Assembly: GCA_900545605.1 (NCBI GenBank)
Contig: UQZL01000011.1
Span: 1 to 47,793 of the forward strand
Length of the DNA: 47,793 nt
Source: an uncultured Collinsella sp.
Lineage (GTDB): Bacteria > Actinomycetota > Coriobacteriia > Coriobacteriales > Coriobacteriaceae
Reading direction: 5' to 3'
Part shown: positions 22,680-31,132 of the stretch, in pieces
Layout: every line of letters begins with the position of its first letter
Numbering within the stretch: position 1 is the first letter of the stretch
Made by a program: the position numbers and the translations under genes
Notes under the pieces: model-generated
Databases searched by the model: none
Seen by the model: only the letters and a program-made list of their open reading frames with translations
What the model was told of the DNA's origin: nothing

Positions 22680-23577
22680 TGTAAAGAAACGTGGTGGATT
22701 GGGACGTGGACTCAATGCTTTGGTCTCAGAGGCCGAGTATGAGACCGGTGGTTCGGCTGCATCCGCGTCAAAGGCTGCATCTGAAACGAAACTACCTATT
22801 GAGGATATTGTTCCCAACCCTAACCAGCCGCGAATTCACTTTAACGAAACTGAACTTCGTGAGTTGAGCGAGTCAATCCAAGAACATGGCGTTTTGCAGC
22901 CGCTTTTGGTTCGCAAGCATGGAAACGGCTATGAGATCATCGCTGGTGAGCGTCGTTACCAGGCGTCAAAGCTTGCTGGCCTTGAAGAATTGCCAGTCAT
23001 CATTAAAGAGGTAAATGATGAAGAGATGCTGGCTCTTGCTCTTATCGAAAACCTTCAGCGTTCTGATCTGAATCCCGTCGAAGAGGCTAAGGGCTATCGC
23101 CAACTCATTGATGCCAGCGGGATGACCCAGGAGGCATTGTCGAAGGCAGTAAGCAAGTCACGCTCTGCAATTACAAACTCGCTGCGTCTTCTCGATCTCC
23201 CCGAAGTAGTTCAGCAGATGATTTTTGAGGGCAAACTTACTGCTGGTCATGCACGTGCAATTCTTGCAGTTCCCTATGAGGACGCGCGTATTCGACTTGC
23301 AGAGAAAGTTGTTACAGAGGGCCTTTCCGTAAGAGCGACAGAAAATCTTGCTCCGTTGTTTTCTGCCGGAGAGACACCTAAGACGCCGAGGCCTGCAACG
23401 CCTCAGTCTTTTAAAAAGGCTGCCCGCGTGCTTCGTCAGGTTTTTAATACCAACGTGCGTGTGAAGAGCTCGCGTGGAAAGAATAAGATTGAGATTGAGT
23501 TTAAAGACGAGGAAGAGCTCTCTCGTATTCTTGGCGAAATGATTCAGTTTGATCAAGGAGGCCAAGATGAGGAATAA
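22672..23577 (+). CDS. parB: Chromosome-partitioning protein ParB/Spo0J
   Basis: ParB binds parS and spreads as a CTP-dependent clamp. The 301-residue protein has the N-terminal ParA-contact segment (KKRGGLGRGLNALV), the CTP-binding region with GERRYQASKLAGL, ENLQRSDLNPVEEAKGY, a helix-turn-helix (TQEALSKAVSKSRSAITNSL), and a C-terminal dimerisation domain. GTG start overlaps parA. It overlaps the small membrane protein gene by 11 bases. Confidence 0.96.
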   Translation: MPSVKKRGGLGRGLNALVSEAEYETGGSAASASKAASETKLPIEDIVPNPNQPRIHFNETELRELSESIQEHGVLQPLLVRKHGNGYEIIAGERRYQASKLAGLEELPVIIKEVNDEEMLALALIENLQRSDLNPVEEAKGYRQLIDASGMTQEALSKAVSKSRSAITNSLRLLDLPEVVQQMIFEGKLTAGHARAILAVPYEDARIRLAEKVVTEGLSVRATENLAPLFSAGETPKTPRPATPQSFKKAARVLRQVFNTNVRVKSSRGKNKIEIEFKDEEELSRILGEMIQFDQGGQDEE

Positions 23578-23821
23578 GATTATAACAGCGATTGCATTGG
23601 TGACGACTGTCGCGGCTGGTGCCTTTGCTGGCTATAGGATCGCTACAGACGATGAACTTCGAGGTCGTTTGCTTCGTAGCGCGCAAGATATCGTCGATAC
23701 TTCCAAAAAGAAAATGGATGTTATGACAGAAGATGTTGCCATGCGTACTGCTCAGGTAACGAAGAATCCCAAGATTAATCAAGGTTGGGTCAGCAACCAA
23801 TGGGAAAATGTAGGCTATTAG
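23567..23821 (+). CDS. Small YtxH-like membrane protein coupled to parB
   Basis: The 84-residue protein has one N-terminal hydrophobic segment (IITAIALVTTVAAGAFAGY, about residues 5-23), then a charged helical region (LRGRLLRSAQDIVDTSKKKM) resembling YtxH-type envelope-stress proteins. The ATG at 23567 has AAGGAGG 5 bases upstream and lies inside the parB 3' end. This shows deliberate coupling. Function is unknown; a membrane link for the partition complex is speculative. A terminator follows. Confidence 0.8.
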   Translation: MRNKIITAIALVTTVAAGAFAGYRIATDDELRGRLLRSAQDIVDTSKKKMDVMTEDVAMRTAQVTKNPKINQGWVSNQWENVGY

Positions 23822-23830
23822 GTACCTAAC
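23818..23830. repeat. 13-bp repeat with perfect 12-bp palindrome, copy 2
   Basis: TTAGGTACCTAAC, identical to 20314-20326, overlaps the stop codon of the small membrane protein gene. Confidence 0.6.
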
Positions 23831-23849
23831 AATTACTCAGCATATTTTG

Positions 23850-23891
23850 AGGGGTCCTTGTCTGATTCATGAGACAAGGACCCCTTATTTT
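23850..23891 (+). terminator. Terminator of the rsmG-parAB group
   Basis: Perfect 14-bp stem AGGGGTCCTTGTCT / AGACAAGGACCCCT (loop of 8), followed by TATTTT. Confidence 0.9.
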
Positions 23892-23942
23892 GGCCGTAAA
23901 AATGGGACAGGTAGCAGCTGATTCAAAATTAAGGTCAATAAA

Positions 23943-23982
23943 TGAAACGACCCCGGTTGCATATTCTGTAACCGGGGTCGTT
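23943..23982 (-). terminator. Terminator of rlmN
   Basis: Perfect 13-bp stem (23946-23958 with 23970-23982, AACGACCCCGGTT / AACCGGGGTCGTT), followed on the minus strand by TCATTTATT. The U-tract is imperfect but the stem is strong. Confidence 0.75.
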
Positions 23983-23985
23983 CGA

Positions 23986-24001
23986 TGTTTCACATGAAAC
24001 G
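23986..24001. promoter_or_regulatory. Near-consensus parS site beside rlmN
   Basis: TGTTTCACATGAAACG matches parS at 14 of 16 positions. It is intergenic, between the rlmN terminator hairpin and the rlmN stop codon, 2.1 kb from the perfect cluster. Confidence 0.6.
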
Positions 24002-24019
24002 TTTTGGGATGCGACTCCC

Positions 24020-25072
24020 CTATGCGTTCTTCTGAACTTTGAAGCGCTGCTTCAGCTGTCCGCAGGCGGCGTCAATATCGTTACCACGGGAGTTACGAAT
24101 CGTGGTCTCGATGCCACGGGACTCAAGACGACGCTGAAGATCCTCAACCTTATGAATCGGCGACGGCTTGAGCGGGCTACCCTCGATGTCGTTAAGCTGA
24201 ATGAGGTTAACGTGGCACAGCGTTCCCTCGCAGAAGTCGCAGAGCGCCTGCATTTCGGGATTCGTATCGTTGACGCCTTCGATCATGGCATACTCATAGG
24301 TCGGGCGGCGGCCGGTCTTCTCGGTGTAGAGCTGAAGCGCTTCGTGAAGGCGAAGCAGCGTGTACTTCTTAACACCGGGCATGAGCTTATTGCGCGTCGA
24401 CTGGATGGCGGAATGCAGGGAAACGGCAAGCGTGAACTGCTCGGGGATGTCGGCAAATTTGCGAATACCGGGAATAACGCCGCTGGTAGAGACGGTGAGG
24501 TGACGAGCGCCGATACCGATGCCATCGGGGTCGTTGAGGATTCGCAGCGCCTTGAGAACTTCGTCGTAGTTGGCAAACGGCTCGCCCTGGCCCATGAAGA
24601 CAACGCTCGTGGCGCGCTCGCCAAAGTCGTTGGATACATGAAGTACCTGGTCGACGATCTCTTGAGCGGTCAGAGAGCGCTTGAGGCCGTTGAGACCGGT
24701 AGCGCAAAAGGCACAGCCCATGCCACAGCCTGCCTGGGTGGAAACGCAGACGGAAAGCTTGTTACGACGGGGCATGCCGACGGTCTCGACGGAAACGCCG
24801 TCGTGGTACTCGAGCAGATACTTGCGAGAGCCATCTTTGGAAACCTGCTTGGTGAGTTCAGTCGGCGTGTCAAAGGCAAAAGCCTCTTTAAGCTGCTCGC
24901 GGAAAGCCTTGGGAAGGTTGGTCATATCGTCAAACGAACAAACGTTCTTCTCAAAGACCCATTCGATGAGCTGCTTCGCGCGGAAGGCGGGCTGGCCAAG
25001 CTCGGCCACGAGCTCGCGAATATCGTTTTGGCTCAAGTCGCGAATGTCCTGAGATTTAGTCCTGGGATTCAT
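24020..25072 (-). CDS. rlmN: Dual-specificity 23S/tRNA adenine-2 methyltransferase RlmN
   Basis: RlmN is a radical-SAM enzyme that methylates C2 of A2503 in 23S rRNA and A37 of some tRNAs. The 350-residue protein carries the CxxxCxxC cluster motif in QAGCGMGCAFC (Cys116, 120, 123), GQGEPFANYDEVLKA, and a C-terminal Cys (DIDAACGQL, about 339) used for methyl transfer. N-terminal region is LGQPAFRAKQLIEWVF. It runs opposite to its neighbours and is closed by its own terminator. Confidence 0.96.
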   Translation of the reverse strand: MNPRTKSQDIRDLSQNDIRELVAELGQPAFRAKQLIEWVFEKNVCSFDDMTNLPKAFREQLKEAFAFDTPTELTKQVSKDGSRKYLLEYHDGVSVETVGMPRRNKLSVCVSTQAGCGMGCAFCATGLNGLKRSLTAQEIVDQVLHVSNDFGERATSVVFMGQGEPFANYDEVLKALRILNDPDGIGIGARHLTVSTSGVIPGIRKFADIPEQFTLAVSLHSAIQSTRNKLMPGVKKYTLLRLHEALQLYTEKTGRRPTYEYAMIEGVNDTNPEMQALCDFCEGTLCHVNLIQLNDIEGSPLKPSPIHKVEDLQRRLESRGIETTIRNSRGNDIDAACGQLKQRFKVQKNA

Positions 25073-25157
25073 GGAAGCCTTTCGATTTTGGGGAAACGTA
25101 GAGGGTATCGCTACAATATGGTATCAGCTGCAGAAATTATAGAGGAGGAGTCTGCCC

Positions 25158-26123
25158 ATGCCGGGTAAAAGCCTAGAGAACATGCACGTAGCGGTCTTGG
25201 CGGGCGGTCATTCCGCTGAGCGCGAGATCTCGCTCAATTCGGGAAAGAACGTCGTGGTTGCCTTGAAGGAGGCCGGCTACACTTCGGTGGAGCTGCTCGA
25301 CACGGCTGCCGATGATTTTATGGTAACCATGGCGACCGGCGGCTTTGACGTGGCGTTTATCGCCATGCACGGTGCCGGCGGCGAGGATGGCGCCATGCAG
25401 GGCGCCATGGAGACCCTGGGTATCCCCTACACGGCCTCGGGCGTGCTTGCCAGCGCCTGCGGTGCCGACAAGGAGGTCTCTAAGCTCCTGTACGCCAAGG
25501 CGGGCATTCCCATTGCCCCCGGCCTCGCGCTCGAGGTGGGCGATGAAGTCGATATCGATCATATCGTCGAGGTTTGTGGCGAGCGCTGCTTTGTGAAGCC
25601 GGCCGTCAACGGTTCCAGCTATGGCATTTCCCTGGTCCATGAGCCCTCCGAGCTGCCCGCGGCAATCGCCAAGGCGTTTGCGTACGGCGACAAAGTGCTG
25701 GTCGAGAAGTGCATCGAGGGTACCGAGATCACCGTCGGTGTGTACGGCGAGGACGACGTGCGCGCTCTGCCGATTGTCGAGATTCGCAAACCCGAGGACT
25801 GCGAGTTCTACGATCTGGACGTGAAATATGTCGACCCTACGGACATCCATCGCATTCCGGCGCAGATTTCACCCGAGAATTACGCTCGCGCTCAGGAGCT
25901 TGCCTGTGCTGCTCACAAGGCCCTCGGTTGCCTGGGTATCTCGCGCAGCGACTTTATCGTGAGTGAGGACGGCCCCGTTATCCTCGAGACCAATACCATT
26001 CCCGGCATGACCGATACGTCGCTGTATCCGGACGAGATCCGCCACACCGACGACATGACGTTCCCGCAGGTCTGTGACAGCCTGATCCGTATGGGCCTTC
26101 GTCGAGCGGGCATTGCATGCTAA
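25158..26123 (+). CDS. ddl: D-alanine--D-alanine ligase
   Basis: Ddl makes the D-Ala-D-Ala dipeptide for peptidoglycan. The 321-residue ATP-grasp protein contains VAVLAGGHSAEREISL, the MHGAGGEDGAMQG loop, KPAVNGSSYGISL, and metal-binding ETNTIPGMTDTSLYP. The substrate-loop Lys-Tyr pair (DVKYVD) is present. It overlaps the downstream exonuclease-helicase gene by 7 bases. AGGAGGAG precedes the ATG at 25158. Confidence 0.95.
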   Translation: MPGKSLENMHVAVLAGGHSAEREISLNSGKNVVVALKEAGYTSVELLDTAADDFMVTMATGGFDVAFIAMHGAGGEDGAMQGAMETLGIPYTASGVLASACGADKEVSKLLYAKAGIPIAPGLALEVGDEVDIDHIVEVCGERCFVKPAVNGSSYGISLVHEPSELPAAIAKAFAYGDKVLVEKCIEGTEITVGVYGEDDVRALPIVEIRKPEDCEFYDLDVKYVDPTDIHRIPAQISPENYARAQELACAAHKALGCLGISRSDFIVSEDGPVILETNTIPGMTDTSLYPDEIRHTDDMTFPQVCDSLIRMGLRRAGIAC

Positions 26124-29011
26124 TCGAGGACGCGGTTTCGTCAGGAACGCCGCAGTTTGTCATCGACTCCTATGCCACGCTTGCCGAACGCGCCAAAACG
26201 CAGTCCTTCGGCCTTATCGAGGAAGATGTGATCGTCCTCGATACCGAGACCACAGGTCTTTCGGTGCAGGACAATGAGCTGATCGAGATCTCGGCGGCCC
26301 GTCTTTCGGGCCGCGAGGTCGTCGACCGCTTCGATACCTTCGTGCATCCCAAACAGCTGATTCCCGCCGAGATTACCGAGCTCACGAGCATTACAAATGC
26401 CGATGTGGCAGATGCCCCGTCGGCCGTTGAGGCCGTAGCCGCTCTCGCCGATTTTGTCGGTGGTTGCCCGGTAATCGCACATAACGCCACGTTCGACCGC
26501 TCGTTTATCGAGTCGGTCAAAGGCGGCGTCAACGTGAGCGATATTTGGATCGATTCGCTGGCGCTGTCGCGCATCGCGTTTCCGCGCCTGGCCTCGCACA
26601 AGCTGTCTTTTATGGCCGATCTGTTTGGCTGTGACTCGGTATCACACCGTGCCAATGCCGACGTCGACGCCCTGTGTGGCGTATGGCGCGTGTTGCTCGT
26701 GGCACTCACCGACTTGCCCCAGGGCCTCATGGCGCGCCTAGCCGACATGCATCCGGACGTGCCTTGGTCCTATCGTCCAATCTTCTCATTCTTGGCGGGG
26801 CAGAACCCTGGTTATATCTTCTCTCTCAGCGCCGCTCGTGCTGACGTTCTCAAGGCCGATCGCGCCGACGATCGGGTGGACGCCGACGAACTGCCGGTAC
26901 TCAAGATGCCGAGTCGTGAGGAGATTGAGGCAGACTATGCGCCAGGTGGCCTGGTCAATCGCATGTACCCCACCTACGAGCCGCGTGATGAGCAGATCGC
27001 GATGGCGCTCGAGGTCCGTGATGCGCTGGTCACGGGCACTCATCGTGTAATTGAGGCGGGCACAGGCGTCGGTAAATCGATGGCCTATCTGGTGCCTTTT
27101 GCCGAGGCAGCACGCCGTAACAACATTACGGTTGGTATTGCGACCAAATCGAACAATCTTGCCGACCAGCTCATGTACCATGAGCTGCCAAAACTTGCCG
27201 AGCAACTGGACGGTGGCCTGTCATTTTGCGCTCTCAAGGGCTATGACCACTATCCGTGCCTGCGCAAGCTTGAGCGCATGAGTCGCGGCCAGGTCGAGAT
27301 TACCACCAAGCGCGATCCGGCGGACACGCTCACGGCGGTCGCGGTCATTATGGCGTACGTCTGCCAATCAGCCGATGGCGACCTCGACTCACTTGGCATT
27401 CGGTGGCGCAGCGTCAACCGCCCCGACTTTACGACGGCCTCGCGCGAGTGTGCTCGTCGCCTCTGCCCGTTTTTCCCTGATAAATGTTTGGTCCACGGCG
27501 CTCGTCGCCGTGCGGCGCATGCCGATGTGGTGGTCACCAACCATTCCCTGCTGTTCCGCAATGTCGCGGCCGAGGGCAGGATTTTGCCTCCGATTCGTCA
27601 TTGGGTAATCGACGAGGCCCATTCTATCGAGCGCGAGGCGCGCCGTCAGTGGGCGCGCGTGGTGTCGGCGGACGAATCACGCGTTCTGTTTGAGCGCCTG
27701 GGTGGCTCGAGCACCGGCGCGCTAAGCCAGGTTTCCCGTGATTTGGCAACCTCCGAGGGCTCTACGCTCTATCTGGGCCTTACTGCCAAGGCAACGTCGA
27801 CGGTTGCGCGCGCGAGCATGGCAATCGCCGACGTGTTCGATGGCGTTCGCGAGCTCGGTCGCCGTGCCCGTGGGGGTTATGACAATGCCAATCTATGGAT
27901 TGGCCCCGAGCTGCGCGAATCTGACGACTGGCATGATTTCTTACCGTCGGCCTACGCTGCCATCGATACATTGGAACAAGCTGACAAGAGCGTCGACGCG
28001 CTGGTGCAGGCTGTCGCCGCCGACAAGCCCGAGGTTGTTGTCGACCTGGGCGATATCTCGCGCCGCCTGCACGAGCTGGCCGAGAACCTCAAACTCATCA
28101 TCGACGGCACCGATGAACACTACGTGTATTCGCTGCAGGTCAATCGCAGGTTGCGTGCCGGCGGAGAGTCAATGACCGCAGAGCGCATCGACATTGGCGA
28201 GGCCTTGGCAACCGAGTGGCTGCCCGAGGTTCACACGGCTATCTTTGCCTCGGCGACCATGACGGTGTCCAAAAGCTTTGAACACTTTAACCACGCGGTC
28301 GGCCTCGATCGCATCGGTGCTTCGACATCCTCATCGCTGCACTTGGATTCGAGCTACGACTTTGATTCGAACATGGCTGTAGTCGTTGCGGGCGATATAC
28401 CCGATCCGCGCGATCGTGAGAGCTATCTTACGGCGCTCGAGCGCGTGCTGGTCGACGCCCATCTTGCCATGGGCGGATCGGTGCTCACGCTGTTCACCAA
28501 TCGGCGCGACATGGAAGACCTGTACACCCGCGTTGAGCCCAAGATGGCCCGTGCGGGTCTGGAACTCAACTGCCAGCAGCGCAACTCATCTCCCCGTCGC
28601 CTGCGCGACCGGTTTATCAGCGAGCCGACTTCATCGCTTTTTGCGCTTAAGGCCTTCTGGGAGGGATTCGACGCCAGCGGCGAGACGCTGCGCTGCGTCA
28701 TCATTCCCAAGCTGCCGTTCTCGAGCCCCACGGACCCGCTCTCGTGCGAGCGCAACCTGCGCGAAGACCGCGCTTGGGCGCGCTATTCGCTGCCCGAGGC
28801 GGTGCTCGAGGTCAAGCAGGCGGCTGGCCGCCTTATCCGCTCGTCGACCGATTGCGGCGTGCTGATTCTGGCCGACCCGCGCCTGGTGACGAAGGGCTAC
28901 GGAAAGAAGTTCTTAACGTCGCTGCCCACGAGCTCCTACCAGCGCATCGAATCGGCGCAGATCGGTCACTATCTGCAACTGTGGCGCGCACGTCACGAGC
29001 GGCGGCGCTAA
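26117..29011 (+). CDS. dinG: DinG-family protein: DnaQ-like exonuclease fused to XPD/DinG-type helicase
   Basis: The 964-residue protein has an N-terminal DEDD exonuclease: Asp42/Glu44 in DTETTG, Asp127 in HNATFDRSF, and His177/Asp182 in HRANADVD. A superfamily 2 helicase follows with Walker A EAGTGVGKS (313-321), DEAH at 499-502, and ASATM. Four cysteines (381, 445, 450, 457) are placed as expected for the 4Fe-4S cluster of DinG/XPD helicases. Gram-positive DinG fusions act as 3'-5' exonucleases in repair. ATG overlaps the ddl stop, so the genes are co-transcribed. All catalytic residues are intact. Confidence 0.93.
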   Translation: MLIEDAVSSGTPQFVIDSYATLAERAKTQSFGLIEEDVIVLDTETTGLSVQDNELIEISAARLSGREVVDRFDTFVHPKQLIPAEITELTSITNADVADAPSAVEAVAALADFVGGCPVIAHNATFDRSFIESVKGGVNVSDIWIDSLALSRIAFPRLASHKLSFMADLFGCDSVSHRANADVDALCGVWRVLLVALTDLPQGLMARLADMHPDVPWSYRPIFSFLAGQNPGYIFSLSAARADVLKADRADDRVDADELPVLKMPSREEIEADYAPGGLVNRMYPTYEPRDEQIAMALEVRDALVTGTHRVIEAGTGVGKSMAYLVPFAEAARRNNITVGIATKSNNLADQLMYHELPKLAEQLDGGLSFCALKGYDHYPCLRKLERMSRGQVEITTKRDPADTLTAVAVIMAYVCQSADGDLDSLGIRWRSVNRPDFTTASRECARRLCPFFPDKCLVHGARRRAAHADVVVTNHSLLFRNVAAEGRILPPIRHWVIDEAHSIEREARRQWARVVSADESRVLFERLGGSSTGALSQVSRDLATSEGSTLYLGLTAKATSTVARASMAIADVFDGVRELGRRARGGYDNANLWIGPELRESDDWHDFLPSAYAAIDTLEQADKSVDALVQAVAADKPEVVVDLGDISRRLHELAENLKLIIDGTDEHYVYSLQVNRRLRAGGESMTAERIDIGEALATEWLPEVHTAIFASATMTVSKSFEHFNHAVGLDRIGASTSSSLHLDSSYDFDSNMAVVVAGDIPDPRDRESYLTALERVLVDAHLAMGGSVLTLFTNRRDMEDLYTRVEPKMARAGLELNCQQRNSSPRRLRDRFISEPTSSLFALKAFWEGFDASGETLRCVIIPKLPFSSPTDPLSCERNLREDRAWARYSLPEAVLEVKQAAGRLIRSSTDCGVLILADPRLVTKGYGKKFLTSLPTSSYQRIESAQIGHYLQLWRARHERRR

Positions 29012-29925
29012 AGCGGACAGACGAGGGTTTTTGCCATATCGCACAGACGCTTTGACAGGGCGGGGTCATCCAAGATGCGGATGGCTCCGCCCGCTGCGAT
29101 TACCTGGCTCAGTAGCCAACGCCCGGAGCCGTAATGCACGGTTACCGTTGCCATGTCTGCCCCGCTGCGCTCGATTAGGGTGATGCCGGCCCAGTCCAGA
29201 TGCTCCGCCATATCGAATGGCATCAAGAGCTTTGCGCTACGCTGCGTCCGGGCAAGGGAATCGTGGAGGGATGCGACGCCCGGTGTGTGAGGCACGACGG
29301 AGTCTTCCGTCAAGGTGAGTCCCTCGATTTTATCCATGCGATAGGTGCGCTGCTCATCGATCGCGATGTCCCAGGCAATCAGGTATGTTTGGTCGCCGTT
29401 TGCCGTAATGCGCAAGGGGTCGACCAGACGCTCGCGTGGCCGCGCATCGTCCATCGAGCGATACGAGATGCGGCAACGAACACCGTCCTGAATGGCGCAG
29501 CTCAGCTGCTGCCAGTGCGACCCGTGGTTGACGGTGTCAAAGACGCGCTGGTTATAGCCGAGCTCTTCGGGCAGAAGGGCATGTCGAATCCGAGCTGCCG
29601 TCTGCGGCTCGATCCCCAACGATTCAAGTTCATGGTTGAGCACGGCGCCCTCGGCGGCACTCAGGCGCAACGGTAGCACGCGCCCGGCGTCACCAGTGAG
29701 GGCCACGCGCTCGCCGCGGCATTCGCAGATGATGCGCGCGCCCGATTCTCGGTCCGCGAGCGTCGAGACGATCTCGAGAATCTCGTCGAGCGACGCCCCC
29801 GTGATGTCAAAGCGGCTGCAAATCTCGGTTCGTGTCATGCCGCCATCGCCGGCGGCGTAGAGGGCCTCCATGATGTCGATGGCGCGCGAGAGTCTCTGCT
29901 CGCTGGTGAGTTTACGCACGGGCAT
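29008..29925 (-). CDS. WYL-domain regulator (PafC-like)
   Basis: The 305-residue protein starts with a winged helix (about 5-65, AIDIMEALYAAGDGGMTRTE), followed by a WYL domain (about 150-230: RCRISYRSMDDARPRERLVD, then QTYLIAWDIAIDEQRTYRMD) and a WCX-type C-terminus. The central aromatic residues match WYL loosely. It overlaps its upstream neighbour by 14 bases and is convergent with the dinG gene, overlapping its end by 4 bases. The tandem resembles PafB-PafC, which activates the RecA-independent DNA-damage response in actinobacteria. Confidence 0.88.
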   Translation of the reverse strand: MPVRKLTSEQRLSRAIDIMEALYAAGDGGMTRTEICSRFDITGASLDEILEIVSTLADRESGARIICECRGERVALTGDAGRVLPLRLSAAEGAVLNHELESLGIEPQTAARIRHALLPEELGYNQRVFDTVNHGSHWQQLSCAIQDGVRCRISYRSMDDARPRERLVDPLRITANGDQTYLIAWDIAIDEQRTYRMDKIEGLTLTEDSVVPHTPGVASLHDSLARTQRSAKLLMPFDMAEHLDWAGITLIERSGADMATVTVHYGSGRWLLSQVIAAGGAIRILDDPALSKRLCDMAKTLVCPL

Positions 29926-30934
29926 GCTCGTGCACCGTCCTTTCTATGAGGTGGTTCCACGCCTGCTTGAGCGATTTGGGGGCCATGGGCCTCATGCCGT
30001 CCATGGCGTGGGCCATGCAAAATGAGGCGGCGGCTTCAAGGTCACGCACGTCAACGGTCCAGGTCCATCCCGCATCGGTGTGTGCGAGCTCACCTCGCCC
30101 GCGCGCGAGGCCGTTGATCATATCGATCTGCGTCTGAGGGGCGAACGAGAACGTGGCTGCAACGGGCGGTCGGTCGGCGAAATCGAATTCAAAGAACAGA
30201 TAGTCGTTGAGATTGAAGTCCGCAGGGATGGCGTAGGCCTTCGAAGGACGCCATGCGCGAACGATACGGTCGCAGCGGAATGTCCTGATGTCGTCGGTGA
30301 CATTGTCGAGGCCGCAGAAGTACGCCACGCCCTCGCGTTCGAACATGCCGTAGACACAGACGGTACGTTCTTTCTGCTCGCCGCGTCCGTTCTGATATAA
30401 AAATCGCAGCGCGCATCGCTCGGCAAAGGCGCTCCATACCGCATCGACGGTGGGAGAGCGGCGGATCGGTACTTCGTCCACCGTCGTCCTGCCGGTGAGG
30501 TAGGCAATTTTGGAGCGAATATCGGCAAGCGGCGCGGCAAAGGTGGAAGAGCCGGCCGCTAGCGTCTGGTCGATGGCGTTGAGTAGGATATCGGCGTCGT
30601 CTGCGGTGATGAGGCCGCCTGCAGCAAACGTGTGCTCGCGGTCGATTGTCCACGAGCTTTCCTCGGTCTCCTGCGCACCGGCGGGGCGAACCTCCTTGAT
30701 TAAGATGCCACGCTCGAGCAGTTTGTCACGATCGCGCCGAAACTTGCGCTTATCCGAGTCGATATTGCCCGAGCCATATCCCAGGTCAGAATCCAAGACG
30801 ATCTGCTCGGTCGTCAGCGGTTCGGGGGAGCTGTTGAGCACAAAGAAAAGATTGAGGATGCGCTGAGCCGTTTTATCGAAACCGGGCTCCGAATTCCCCT
30901 TTTTAATTGTCGCGGTCGCGTCGCTTGCCGTCAT
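29912..30934 (-). CDS. WYL-domain regulator (PafB-like)
   Basis: The 340-residue protein has an N-terminal helix-turn-helix (about 20-80, TAQRILNLFFVLNSSPEPLT), a middle linker, a WYL domain (about 170-235: ERCALRFLYQNGRGEQKERT, then FCGLDNVTDDIRTFRCDRI), and a WCX-type C-terminus. It is first in the pair. The ATG at 30934 has GAGGA close upstream. Pairing with a second WYL protein suggests a heterodimeric DNA-damage regulator by analogy with PafBC; ligand and targets are unknown. Confidence 0.88.
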   Translation of the reverse strand: MTASDATATIKKGNSEPGFDKTAQRILNLFFVLNSSPEPLTTEQIVLDSDLGYGSGNIDSDKRKFRRDRDKLLERGILIKEVRPAGAQETEESSWTIDREHTFAAGGLITADDADILLNAIDQTLAAGSSTFAAPLADIRSKIAYLTGRTTVDEVPIRRSPTVDAVWSAFAERCALRFLYQNGRGEQKERTVCVYGMFEREGVAYFCGLDNVTDDIRTFRCDRIVRAWRPSKAYAIPADFNLNDYLFFEFDFADRPPVAATFSFAPQTQIDMINGLARGRGELAHTDAGWTWTVDVRDLEAAASFCMAHAMDGMRPMAPKSLKQAWNHLIERTVHEHARA

Positions 30935-31132
30935 AGAGTCCTCGCATGAGAAGGTGGTTTGCTGCCATGATTTTAGTCCGATATGGAGATTAGGCTATAT
31001 CCTTGTCCGCTCGAGGCGTTAAGATGGCCCGAATTCGGTCGTTTGCGCTCGCTCGGGGTATACTTTCGACTATATACGGTTCTAATGTACATGCATTGGG
31101 CCTATTTGTCGGATTATGGATGTGGAGCGCAC

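Noticed and set aside
25158..26123. Vancomycin-type D-Ala-D-Lac ligase
   Set aside because: The Lys-Tyr pair in the substrate loop fits D-Ala-D-Ala ligases, and there are no vanH or vanX neighbours.
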